Source: Azolla caroliniana
Lineage: Eukaryota > Polypodiophyta
NCBI GenBank assembly: GCA_043228905.1
Contig: JBHGNT010000021.1
Span: 3,472,001 to 3,536,000, forward strand
DNA length: 64,000 nucleotides
Direction: 5' to 3'
The notes beneath the pieces were generated by a model that worked only from the letters and a program-made list of their open reading frames with translations, searched no databases and was not told the DNA's origin. Of this stretch, positions 25,883 to 38,570 are shown in pieces (position 1 is the first letter of the stretch; every line of letters starts with the position of its first letter). Position numbers and translations under genes: made by a program.

Positions 25883-28800
25883 TTATCGTTTGTAGCTAAC
25901 TTTGTATCTCTCTATCAAGTATTGTCCACTTGTTATTGGAGGAAACCTACAAGATCACCAAAATAATATGATATCGCCGAAATATACACTACTCTATGCA
26001 AGATTAGCACATGCATATGTAGTGCATGCCTTATGTATAACATCGAGGGAAACTACATGTGATATTGTCGTGTATGTGTAATGTGGAGAAAACTACACAT
26101 GGTAATCCATTGTGTGACACATGCATACATAAGAGAGACTAATTAAATGTGTGATGACTATTGGAAACACCCATGTGAAAACAAAGGAAAAGGGAGATAC
26201 TTCTTATGGTTCATCAAATACCTGGGAGGGTTCCACTTTGAACAACAAGTAGGGACACACTCCACCAAGCAATCAAAATTGGGATCAAAGAAGAATGCAA
26301 TCTGCATTAAACATCCAAAACCTCGGATTAAATTGGTAGGTGGAGAGAAATATGCAATCGCAATATGGGCATCAAGTATAGTCGTCATTAATTACCGAGT
26401 ATCTCTCTTGCCCAGTCAAGATTACTCGATGCAATGTCGATCTGCAGGTGGACATTAAAGTAAGCTAATGGTCTTCAAATTAAGGAGAAGTAACTGAAAA
26501 ATTCAAACATAATGTGGGAATTCTTATATTCTTGTTAAATTTCATGGCTATATTTATGTGGCAAGCAAGTTGGCCTCACAAAGCATTTGTAAAAGTATAT
26601 TTTGCATGACTAGAAGATGATGGGCACGATTTGTCCATGTGAGCTTGTTGGTTTGTCTTGTTTCATGAAATTTGTATGAGAAAAACACGTGAAGTGTGTT
26701 TCATTGCGCAAAAGATAGTTGAGGATGAGCTTTTGAGTTAAATTCCTATCCTTCCTTTCGATCTCCCCCCAAATTACAATATCAATTGTAGGTTAATTAT
26801 GAGTGAATTTGTTATATTTATCAATAATTACAATATCAACTGATTAAATATTATGAGTGTGATTAACAATATATGTAGTGCGCTAATTGTAGTTGTGATT
26901 AAAGTAATTAATCCATTGATGGGGGGAGGGGTGCATGGATGGTCATGCATGGGTCACATACATGTAAGGTCCAAACCCCATTATTTCAAAAGCTCGTCAT
27001 CCTATTTCAAAGAAAGCTCAATGTATAGGGTGAGAACCTCCCAAAAGAAAAATTCAAAATTTTCATGGGTCCAACAATTAGATGCAAGGGTGGAAGCTTC
27101 ATTTATGATGTGAAGATCTTGTAGTCACCTTGAACTTGTGTTCTGTGTGCGGTATTTCATCCTCTTCGGTACATTGTTTATAACATTGTGAAGAGAATGA
27201 GGTACCATACACAACACAATTCAAGGTGACTACAAGATCATCTTTTCTCTCTCACTTTTTAAGTACATTGTATGGTAGAGAGAGACATTGATATTTTCAT
27301 GTTCTCGAGAGGCAAGAAACACGACTCATGGGGTTATGCACGTATGTTTCGTAAGGTCACATCTATACTAAGTAGAGACCATATATATGTGCCAAAAAGA
27401 GGTTGGTGCATAAACTTAGTTCAGTAAACAATTAACGGTAAGAAGCATTGTATAGATAAGACAAAGAGATAGGGAGAGAGCACCTAAATATTCCATTGCT
27501 CCAACGTTCAAGCATATCACCCAAGTTTACAATGAAAGCTCTGTTGCAAGGGAAAAATTGATGCCATTTGTCAGCAAGATATTGTGAGATATATGAAATC
27601 ATTATGGCAAGGCATATTTAATTTTGTGGAGCTTAACTATGCGCTTGAGTTTGACGCCTTACCAAGCATGCGAATATATGTAGGAGCTAGGGTCATTTTA
27701 CTTTTAAAACTTATAAGTGAGCATGTTTTTTGAAATATAGAACAATTGAATTCTCCTAGCACAAGGCCCCCACCCCTCGCCCCCGTTCCAAAAGAAGAAA
27801 AACAAATAAAACAAAAGTCTACTATTGTTGGATGTGGTAACTAATTATTCATGTTGCTATCTTGACATGTTGTACAAAGTCATTGCATAATCCGTTGCTA
27901 CTAGTAGTATAAACTGATGCTAAAATGCTAAGAATTGTGTGTTTGTTGCGACTCACCCCTTGATAGGTTGTACATTTTCCCACACTTGCGGAGATGCATC
28001 TTTCTCCCTGCAAATCTAAACACCATAATATTCATTAGATTTTATTCTATGACCAATTACTCAATGAACTGATGCCAGATTTTATTTAGAACGTTTCGAG
28101 TTGGGGTGGGGAAGAGCCCCCTGAATAGTGGTCATGGGTAGCTCCCATGCGATATCAAAGTGATCGGGCAATGGACATGGGTGGAGCATGGCAACTAGCT
28201 CTAGCTAGGCACGATTTTCGAGGGCCACAAAATTTTCCATTGACACTTTGCCTAGGTATAAATGTTGTTCGAGAATGCAGTGCCATAGTTTAGGTAGATG
28301 CAAAAGTGCATGATACCACAAGCCTAGGGCTATGTACTAATACAACAAGCCTAGGGCTAGGTACTAAAACCTCTAACCTAATTATATGTAAGAGATCATA
28401 CATAAGATCGTCGAGCTTACGAGAAGCGATCCGGACACACATGATATGAAATACGGTGAATCATAGAGATACCTGTAAGCCAGGGACACTGTCCGTGGCC
28501 AACATTGTGATCATGCCGTAATCGGAATGAGCCCCGGCTCCATATATCCCGTGCTCGGGCCTCGAGACCTCGCCTTGTAAAGTGGACAACAACAATAACA
28601 AAAAAAACAAGAAGAAAGTTTGAGGGGTATTTTGAGGATTTCCAAAAAATCAGGGAGGGGTATGGCTTGTAAATATTTCCATTTCTTGTTTGATTGTGAA
28701 GAAGAAGAAGAAGATGATGATGATGATGGGAGTTGAAGAAAACCTGAGTAATGGAGTAGCCTGATGTAGGCCATGGGTGAATCCATCATTCCTGGCCTCT

Positions 28801-30479
28801 CGAAATAATCTATGTCCAGATCCAATGCTAATGCCAGCAATCTCGTGATCGCCCGCCCAGCCTTTCTGCTTGCAATCCAACCGAAATTTCTTATTAAAAT
28901 CCTTGTATTCAACTAGAATCGAATGTAATCCAATCCAATCGAGAATGTTAGTTTTAACGATCCTTCCCCGGTTCTCCTGATTGATTCATTTCGGTCAATG
29001 ATTCATCGCGGAGGTTAATGATTTCATCACTCGATGATTTCATCACGGTTCTTAATGATTATTATTATTATTATTCATGGTTTAGGGTCGTTTATGATCG
29101 CTTCAAACCGATCGATTAATGTTCATCCAGTCCTTGATAATGAATAACAATTTATGATTATACATTAATCTGTCTATTTATCTATCTATATATATACACA
29201 CACAGAGAGAGGATGGATTTCTCACAGCATTTGCTCGTAATATTTTTCCATGGTTTCCCTCCATAATGGCAACAGATCTGTGCGGATAATTTTTTTTTTG
29301 TTAATACACAAACCAACTTAATTTAATACAATATTGTTCTGCTCCTATACCTATCCCTTCATTTCTAATCGACTCGACATTTCTGTTTTTTTGAATGAGT
29401 AAATTAATCCACTTGAGCTGTATGGTGCTTATTTTATGAGCGAAATTGGTTTAATCAACTGCTAAATTATCAATTAACTAACTGTTTAATCAGCTAGTTA
29501 TTTTTATTTATTTATTTATTTAATGAATCGGTTTTTTGTGTTGATCCTACCTGTGGGTGGCCATTGATTTGGTCCATGGAAAGCTTTCATTTCTTCTTCT
29601 TCTTCTTCTTCTTCTTCTCCCTGCTTTTTCTTCATTTCTGGCCCAATGTAGAATCCCTCTTTACAGTCACCTGGTTAGCATAATCCTAATATATATAAGT
29701 TACTACTTCTAATCAGTCAATTAACCATCCACAATTAGGCTAATCAATCCATTAAGTTAGGTCAATTAGCCTAAATAATCAATCTGCGAATTGCAGGCTT
29801 TGTCTAAATGTTGCATATGCACATGAGAAGGCGTGACGATAATCAAACAACAGGTATCAAGCTAATGACAGAAAATTAATTTGATACTAATGATTAATGA
29901 CAATTCGCATGACAATCAACTATAAAATTCAAAAGATTATATTAACAAGCTAATGACAGAAAACCAATTTGATACTAATGATGAATGACAACTCACAGGG
30001 AAATCAACTATAGAAATCAAAAGATTATATTAACAAGCTAATGACAGAAAATTAATCTGATATTAATGATGAATGACAAGTCACAGGAGAACCAACTATA
30101 GAAATCAAAAGATTATATTAACAAGCTAATGACAGAAAATTAATCTGATACTAATGATGAATGACAACTCACAGGTAAATCAGTTACAATAGAAATCAAA
30201 AGACTATATTAACAAGCTAATGACAGAAAACTAATTTGATACTAATGATCAATGATAACTCACAGGGAAATCAGTTACTATAGAAATCAAAAGATTTATA
30301 TTTCATGAAGGTAAAATGATTTGCCAACAAATTAAATATCGATAACATAATTGGGAATTGATAAGAATGCTAAGAACATAGATTGCAGGCAGTAACTTAA
30401 GGAATCATCAAAGAAAAAAGCCAGAGTACTAGAGATCATCATCATCACCACCATCATAATCACTGTCAACATCATCACG

Positions 30480-30525
<46 letters not shown>

Positions 30526-31875
30526 CCATCACCAGCATGAATCATCACTATCATCATGATTCATCACCATCATCATGATTCGTCAACATCATTGATCATG
30601 ATTCATCAACATCAACATGATTCATCAGCATCATTGATCATGATTCATCAGCATCATTGATCATGATTCATCAACATCATTGATCATGATTCATCACCAT
30701 CATTGATAATGATTCATCACCATCATCATGATTCATCGCCATCATTGATCATGATTCATCACCGTCATTGATCATGATTCATCACCATCATCATCATTGA
30801 TCATGGTCAGTGCACCAGTACCTTTGGTGACCTGAGTGGAAGGATCGAGCGTCTCGTCCTCGAACGGCGTGTATCCGCGGTAGTTCCTCTTGCCATCTCG
30901 GGCCACCTTCATCTTCTCGTGGGCCGGCAGCGCGAAGAACGCGCGGCTCTGCGCGAGCACCTCCTCCTCCACTGCAGCCTCCACACCATGATTGATCACA
31001 TAGAAAAATCCGCAGTCCATACATGCCTAGAGACGGAGCCAGACCAGACATAATTCGATCGATTAATGCATGCTGAGTGATGAACCTATCTCTACCAAGA
31101 TTTACAGAGTTTAATCCTTTAAGTGCTTCAATTTTTATTAATCACTACTTATGTTACTGTTAAGCATCAGATGCACCCAGCCAGGGAGCACAGTCCTATG
31201 TGCTCATTGGCCATTAATCCTCACAATATTCTGATTGGTATCCAAACCAAGAGTGCAAATTGGATAGATGACAATAAATATATAAGCTTAATTTTTGCTA
31301 CCACCATGGAATGAATGATTTAAGACAAAAGCAAGCAACAACAAATCATTGCAGACAATTATAATTTTCCAATCAAAAGACTTGATACTAAATCCACAAC
31401 AATGGAATGACAAATGATAGATGAGTGGATCAGAGGGAACCAATCAATATTGGCTACCACCATGGAATGAATGATTTAAGACTAACAACAACAACAACAA
31501 CAACAAATCATTGCAGACAATTATTTCCAATGAAAAGACAATACTAAATCCACAACAATGTAATAACAAATGATAGATGAATGGATGAGAGGGAGCCAAT
31601 CAATATTGGCTACTACCATTGGATGAATGATTTAAGACAAAAACAACAACAACAACAACAAATCATTGCAGACAATTATTTCCAATCAAAAGGCAACACT
31701 AAATCCACAACAATGTAATGACAAATGATAGATGAAGGCAGTGATAGATGAATGGATGAGAGGGAACCAATCAATATTGGATGTAATAAGGGTGGGGGAC
31801 CTGTTTGAGGATGGAGGCAGTGAGGTGGAGATCTGGGCAAGACAGGTCCACAAGGCTTATGGTCATGTTTGTCAT
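25883..31875 (-). CDS. 2-oxoglutarate/Fe(II) dioxygenase, At1g35190-like, with one frame break
   Basis: Eleven exons on the minus strand: 31875-31801, 31026-30822, 29670-29551, 29277-29226, 28868-28744, 28573-28473, 28016-27957, 27540-27484, 26441-26396, 26301-26222, 25946-25883. Conserved blocks in order are ACMDCGFFYVINHG, NYRGYTPFEDE, LWRETMEKYYEQML, RAITRLLALALDLD, the Fe(II) pair in GAHSDYGMIT, VNLGDMLERWSNG, the distal His in STLHRV, the 2-oxoglutarate Arg/Ser in QERYS, and FFDPNFDCLVECVPTC. This order fits the plant At1g35190/At3g46490 subgroup of the isopenicillin-N-synthase-like superfamily, whose substrates are poorly known. Without the break the protein would be about 327 aa, the usual size. 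Exon 7 ends in a complete codon, but exon 8 needs two bases from it, so the spliced message is one base too long at a run of four G. This is either a pseudogene lesion, a sequencing error in the homopolymer, or an unusual splice. An alternative start ATG lies 9 nt downstream of the one chosen. Confidence 0.8.
27110..27246. other. Perfect-stem foldback (miRNA-like or MITE) in a dioxygenase intron
   Basis: GATCTTGTAGTCACCTTGAA at 27115-27134 is the exact reverse complement of 27220-27239. The pairing continues inward with few mismatches for about another 30 bp on each arm (CCTCTT with AAGAGA near the top), leaving a loop of about 20 nt. This size and shape fit a plant miRNA precursor or a small MITE. 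It lies inside the intron between exons 8 and 9 of the minus-strand dioxygenase. I recognise no known miRNA. Confidence 0.6.
29858..30305. repeat. 88-bp tandem array in dioxygenase intron 2
   Basis: CAAGCTAATGACAGAAAA-type starts occur at about 29858, 29946, 30034, 30122 and 30213, giving five units of 88 bp (the last spacing is 91). Units are highly alike. Confidence 0.85.
30435..30802. repeat. CAT-rich microsatellite and 23-bp minisatellite in dioxygenase intron 2
   Basis: (CAT)n at about 30480-30525 passes into a unit of about 23 bp (GCATCATTGATCATGATTCA plus three bases) repeated about ten times. It runs to within about 25 bp of the donor site of exon 2. The units contain TGATCA and TGAATCATGATCA half-palindromes. 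The poly-Met frame on the minus strand is a translation of this repeat. Confidence 0.85.
31297..31795. repeat. 156-157-bp tandem array in dioxygenase intron 1
   Basis: GCTACCACCATGGAATGAAT starts at about 31297 and 31453, and a variant (GCTACTACC) at 31610. Each unit carries a (CAA)n tract of different length and GACAAATGATAGATGA. The last copy runs into the donor site of exon 1. Confidence 0.8.
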
Positions 31876-32250
31876 GTTTGTGGTCACCGTGGTACAAGTC
31901 TATTGGAGCCACTCGATATAAATAGACCCCCCCCCATACTGTCCGGTCATTGTCATTCGGTCCCGGTTATTGTCCGGTCAAATATTTCCCGCGGACATCT
32001 TGGGTCGGTCAATTCGATCGGGTCCATTCCTTCTTCCCTACCATGATTCCCAACATGTCTCCTTGACTCAAATCATAATACAGGTCATTATATATATATA
32101 TATATATATTCACTTGGATTATGTGTATGTTTGTCCACGCGCATTTGCGTGCATATAAGTCTTTGTGTGATCCGGTCGGTATAAAAATGCCGTACCATCT
32201 CCCCCTCCCCCCCCCCCCCCCCCAAGATGTCACCTAGTCAACAAAAAAAA
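31876..32250. other. Dioxygenase upstream region with (TA)n and poly-C tracts
   Basis: A TATA-like TATTTATAT on the minus strand lies at about 31915-31924, close before the proposed ATG. (TA)n is at about 32089-32108 and a C run with one T break at about 32200-32223. No gene is seen. Confidence 0.4.
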
Positions 32251-35200
32251 TTTCGCAATGATTTTTGAATAGCATCTCGTATGGAAAAGTGTACAATGCC
32301 CGAGATCTTTGTTTAGCGAACCCCATGACACTTCCCCTTGAATATGTATGTTAGGTTATAAAGATATTAATGCGCATACGATTGAAAAAAAAAAGAACTT
32401 AAAATTGTTAGACCAAGTGTGGTTTCTTGTAAAATTATTGGAATCGACCAGTATTTCCGACCCGAGGAGTTACGTTTCCTTTTCCTTTTCCTTTAAATTA
32501 AAATGTACCACGCGCAATATATTTTGACATTGGTATATGAATGTATCAAGTAAGTTCACAATTTAGAGTCGATTCAAATATGAATCGGAAAAGAAAATAC
32601 GGAAATTCTTATGTGTTTAATGGATCATGACATCACGTTCGATTTCATGTTCCTTTTTCCAGACTTCATCAAATGTACAATGAGCTAGATAGAGGGGATT
32701 TCATCCAATTTCAGCTCTCTCGATTCATGAAGGCAATTATTTGTATTATCATAGGTAACCACCATAATTATTTGGGAGCTATAGTTAATGAATGGTTAGT
32801 ATATCAGCAACATAAATAAAAAATTTAACATTTCCTTCCCATGAACAAGACGGTCAAGAGGTAGTCCCAACAATTTTTATGGTTGGACTAGAACATAATC
32901 GATGTGTATGGCTACAAGAAGGATATAATCAAATTTTATTGAAGAAGGTTGTTTTTGTGGGTCAAATTCATGACACGCTTCACTTTTAGTAGGCCACTAA
33001 TAATGTAGAAACTAATGAAAGCGTACATGACCCTATTCTCAAAAGTCTTCAGGTCCTACAATGTTCTAGATTTGAGCGACAATGTTGAGCTTGAGTTATA
33101 GAAGAAAAGGGAATCATGATATTCAATAAAGAGAAGGAGCGAATTCTGTCCCTCGCTAGCTTTTCCCCCATAAGAGGGTATGCACAAGCACCCATAACTT
33201 TCAGAACCGTGGGTCTTAATGAGCCCCTTTTTCTTAAAAGTAAATCTACACAACTTATAGAAACCTTACAATAGGCTCGTTCTTTTTTCGGAATGCTACT
33301 CATAACAATACTTACTTTGAATGGTAATCTAAACCATTCATTGTTGATCTTTTCCTTGCGTGCTCAAGTTGTGGCACATAGAAATGCAATTTTTTGTTAA
33401 TGGTAATAGATATAAAGGTGTATAGTTTGCCTCATACAAGCTTATAAGCGTCTTTTGAACATCTTCAGCGTTGCGAGTTGTAGACATTATTATTCTTTCT
33501 TAAAACACTGTTATAAGTGTCCTTCAAACATGTTCAACATTGCAATTTGTGGACATTATTGTTCTTCCTTAAAACACTGTTGTCACTCATCATGCTGTCA
33601 ATTAATATTGCTTCTTTCGATAAACTTTCCATGTTGGAAAACAAATGCCGCACTTTTGCCTGTTATCATGCGTACAACTCTACAACTTGTTCACATGCCT
33701 CTTTCTAGACACAAGGCATAAATTCATAACTACATAGGTAATATACATGTCCACTAGTCAACATAAATGAGTTGTTGACAGCAAGAAATTTGTGCATTTG
33801 CAAAGTATAGCTACTAGTCCCTTCATTTTTCGTTTACAAGGTTTACATTTTTTGTTGTTAATGAAGTTAATGAAATGACATGATTTTGTCATAAGTACTT
33901 ATATAAAACCTCAATCTTTTATTGAAATCAATGATAGCAAATGCAACGCTAGAAATAAATAAGAATGTGTAACAAAGTTTGGGTACAATATGACAAGTAA
34001 TAGAATGTATATCTTATATGGCTTCGACTAAAATGTCATCTTATAAACCTTTTCTCTCTAACTTTAATTGGTGTATGTACCACCTATGGTGACACTTTAC
34101 CATTGGTCAAAAACTTACCTCTAAAATAGTGAGTGGTCAACCTAAATGTGGACCTTCTCTAGACCGCACTCTCTATATGCTTATCACATTGTCACAGACT
34201 TATTCCTTTGATATTTTGTCAACAACTTTTAAGATGTCCCCGTTACTATTATTGTTTATATTTATCACATCATGATTTAAGCCATTTGTCTTTTTGTTAT
34301 GAAGGGTTAAACTTGATTAAGATTGGAAGTGGCTTTTAAACCATGGAACATATGCATTTTGGCATGATCCAATGCTGGGAATATGAAGCAAGATTATTAC
34401 AGGTAGGGTCCATGAGCTATGGCATTCACAACATTAAGTAAAGTGAACTAGACATAAAGTTAATGTTGTATGAGGACATTTATAATCTTGCAACATAGTC
34501 AAACTTGCAATCCTAAAATGTGACCATGCACTCAACTCACAAGAGTAGATTCTCGCGTATCCACGATTACCCATATCACAACGAAATTTGTTTAAACCAT
34601 AAAAGAACGAGTTAAATTATTTGAAATCACAAAAGTATAACACAATGGCACTTTAACACTTTCTCATTGTATGTGGATTTTCAAAGTCAACTTTTTTTCG
34701 ATCAAACTGCTTCATTGTTTAAACCTTGTCATCGAGTTATTGTTCAACTATGATAGGCCCTCTTAATGCGATCTAGAAGAATTTTGACCTAGCTTTGATC
34801 AAAAAGTTTGAAGGGAGAGTTTGTAGATCAAAGTGAGAGCTTACACTTACATATCTTCCCCGATTCCTTGTTTCTAAAATTTCAAACTCATATGCATGCA
34901 AAGTGGAACCTAGACAACTAACCAATCAAATCGTACAGTCAAAATGTTCTTTCATTGTAGTTTTATGCATATGCATTCATTCATGAGTAACAGAATAGTC
35001 CGAACTTAAGGCCTACTTTTTATCTTATACATTGTGCCTATATGCCAATTTGTTGCTTACATGCGTGTTTACTATATACCTCTTTTGTTGTAAATTTTTT
35101 TGACAATATGCTAAGTGTACTTATAAAACAAATTTACCAAGAATGGTTAAATATATATGCTTAAGTGTATTGATTTTACAATGTCGAGTCTTTTTGTTTT

Positions 35201-38199
35201 CTCGGACACAAGTTAAAGGATGCTAAATTTTGGATGTTCTGACGATCAAACCATCTGTCAATTTGAACTATTTAGTTGTCTTATTATCGAATCAATCAGA
35301 GTTTATTGAAGTTGGGAGATTGTTGCATTAACAAAGTTCTCGATTAGTTGGGAAGGGATGAAGCTGAAGGGAGACAAACTTGATCAGAATGTTTGCCTAA
35401 TTAAACTTATCATGACTTTTCTAGAGCAAAAATATTGTCTCATATAGTAAAATAGATTGGTTATCTTTCATGGTCTTTGGGCCCCCTTGTAGTTTTCATC
35501 AAAGATATATAGCATTCTTTATTATCGGTTTATTGATGTACCACACTAATTATAGTTTCAAACAATTACCATGCGTCATTAATCAAGATTCTAGAGATTG
35601 TTGATGTCATCTCTGGCTCTTAACATAGTAGTATGTTGTTTTGTAGAGAATACGTGCCTTCTTGAACTTTGCACTTCATGAGTGGGGTTGTCCCTACCAA
35701 CATTTGTTATTTGTTGTTTTGTAGAAAAAAAACTTACAACCCACTAGAATTATGGCAAGTTTACAATGTCAAACCCATTGACCAAAAGTTGAACTCATAA
35801 CCTACTGTTGTAAATCAAATCCATCACTAAAACGTTGAAACAACAACCTTACTATTGTAAAGAAAAAGCTTGAATAGTACAACATTATTTCTATATATTT
35901 AATTATTTGTTCAAGTTCAATAATGTACCAACATTATGAATATATTTAAGCAATCATTTATGAGGTCTAAAGCTTCTAATATTGTGCAATTTCATATTGC
36001 GCTTGTGTGTGTAATATCTTGTTATAATCCTTTGTAAAAAAACTATGTGATTGGAACATTCTAAAAAAGGAGATTGAGTAGCTTGAACATGAGGAAAAAA
36101 TGACACTAGAACTAATAAATTTTCTAGCAACAATGCAATAATTGAACCAACCTCCCCAATAAACCAAGCCCATATTGTTTTCCAAATGTCAACCTACAAT
36201 AACTAATGTATTTTAGAAATATGGGCTAGAAGTTTAATTACCATTTTTCTTGTGCATGATCTCTAATGAGCATTGTTTGTGATAGTTGAGAAAGAGCTAC
36301 ACATCTAAGCATGCTTACTGGTAACTCTAGCTACCTTTAATGGGCAAATAAGTGTTAGGTTGTGGTCCTCATGACTTCATTTCCATGTGATCATACAAAT
36401 CCATATTACCCAATGGTGGGAAATTAATAATGCAAAATGTTCACCTTCTTGTTAAAAGGCGCAAATTGTGGACATGTTTCTTCTTACCTTGAATTTAAGG
36501 TAGCTCCTAAAGTGTGCATGTTCTAGAGTAAGGAGCTAGTTGATTACTTAAGACTCAAGAGTATACCTAACAAACCCTATACCCTTAACTAGTTTAGGGA
36601 GTACTTCTTCACCCATTGTATTCTTTGTATGTTAGAACCTAGGTAGTAGTATAAAATTGAATTGTCGGATACTAAACATAGCCTTGCTTGGTGATGAATC
36701 TATATGTGAGATATGCATATGAATGATAGAATACCAAATAAATCCTTGATTGGCAGTATTTAAAACAATAATACCAATAAAATATAGCTATGTTAGTTTT
36801 CAAATTTCCAAACTTCCCAATTGGATGTGATAATGTATGATCATCACAGTTTTAAACACAAGCTCTTTTATGCCATAAAGATAAGGCGATGTCCTAATGT
36901 AATAATAACCTATAAGAAAATCAAAGGGAGAAATTAGTCGAGACTGACCCATTTAGGGGATTACCTTTGATTTTTGAGAACTAGGAATGACACTTTATTT
37001 GAAATCATGTGTACTACATTACAAGATCCATCAAACTCATGTCTTAACAAAAAGCAGGGGTTGCAAAAGTCAATAATTAATTGTGCAAATGACCAATCCG
37101 TTGATTGATCAAACGATTAAAATGTTTTTTTATTCAATGTTTGAAAACATCGTTAAAGATTTCGGTTGTTCATCATAAGAAAGAAGGAAGAATAACAAGC
37201 CACTTATTTATTTATTTGCCCAGGTACAATTATAGTGCGCACAATCTTTGTATTCCTAGGATTACGGTGCTCGACTCTTGTTTTTGTGTGGCGTAGACAT
37301 TTTGCAAACAAGCAAGAATACTTTTTAAATTTGTCTCACCTATTATCATTTATAAATAGTTTCCCTACACACAAAGTATGATATTAAAATTGCCCCCGAA
37401 AAAGGGGGCTTTTCAACTTGGCATTGTGTCATTCAAATTTTCCGAAAGTAGGCTATACGTAATGAAATGGGATTTTCAGCTTTGCCTACTCCATGAACTA
37501 TTTTTAAAATTTAAACTATTTTTTTTCTTTCAAAATAGCGTGCATCACTCCTTGATCTCGACAATGTATATACCTAGCAAGTTTTTATGTATTAACCATT
37601 TGAAAATTTTCTTTATAAAATTAATGGCTTTCCTTCTCTCTAAATCTTCAAAATATCTATAGAGATTTTGATCTTTACAATGTACGTACCTTGATTTTGA
37701 CAGTACAATAAGTTTAATAACAAATCAAGTTGCACCCAAATTACCATGATTTGAAGTAGGGTTCCTCTAATGTTTTCTTGATTTATTGTTATCTATAATA
37801 TGACGACAAAAGGAGATATACAAACGAAATATTTTGTGTGTTATGTACAAAAATCTGTTACAAATGCAAAAGTGACAATGGAACATTGGCATCTACTAGT
37901 ATTTCAACACACCTTGTTTGTTTTATATGGATTGAAAATGTTGCAAGAAATAAAATTGCATTGATTTTGTGTACTTTGTGTATAAAACCATGTCTAGTTG
38001 TGTGACCCCCTTGAATCACAAGAGCGAAGCACATGTCGCTCAAGCATAAAACTCCCCATGTCTCTTCTCCTCTAAATTTTTAATTCAAGATGATTACAAG
38101 TCTCAATCGCAAATTGCATGGCCTTTGAGATCTCCTAGATGTTAGTAATATCTTGAAAAGCAGACATCTCATGACGAAATCAATACACCCCTTGCATGC
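32251..38199. other. Long AT-rich gene-poor stretch
   Basis: No gene is supported over about 6 kb. One diverged tandem duplication of about 75 bp is at 33440-33585 (CTTAAAACACTGTT appears twice, each after a GACATTATT segment). Short frames at 33049-33303 and 35976-36185 (minus) have no recognisable family features. The rest may be decayed transposon DNA. Confidence 0.45.
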
Positions 38200-38570
38200 A
38201 CCATCTATCAAAAGTAAAATGGGGGGGGTGGTTTCCTTCACTACCACTATCCCAACTTTGAGAAATTATTAATATCACAATGTTTGAAGCCACTTCCTTG
38301 TGATGACTCTCACATCCCATAAAAGATCACAAATGTACAAAAGTTTGATGCGATTGTGGAGGAAAGAAGGATTAAAGCGAATCTAAATATTCAACCGAAT
38401 GATTTTCTCTAGAATCTTCCTAGTCAAGTTGTCACTTATTCTTATTTCCATTGCATAAACACATTTTAAATCGGACACATATCCATACCTTAATTATGTG
38501 GCATCACCATTCTTAATCCAAATTTGTTTTCTTGCCCACCATATTATAATGTTTGAAGAACTTTGATTCG
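38200..38570 (-). mobile_element. Possible LINE ORF2 scrap
   Basis: On the minus strand a broken frame gives WWARKQIWIKNGDAT followed by ISDNLTRKILEKIIRLNI. This resembles the K+.W+K.GD.NT.FFH region near the start of plant L1 ORF2 proteins. It is short and broken, so only tentative. Confidence 0.3.

Noticed and set aside
30332-30538. Poly-Met frame on the minus strand
   Set aside because: Translation of a (CAT)n microsatellite.
29858-31795. Regularly spaced repeats that could be mistaken for a CRISPR array
   Set aside because: Units are contiguous, without unique spacers of constant size, and lie in introns of a plant gene.
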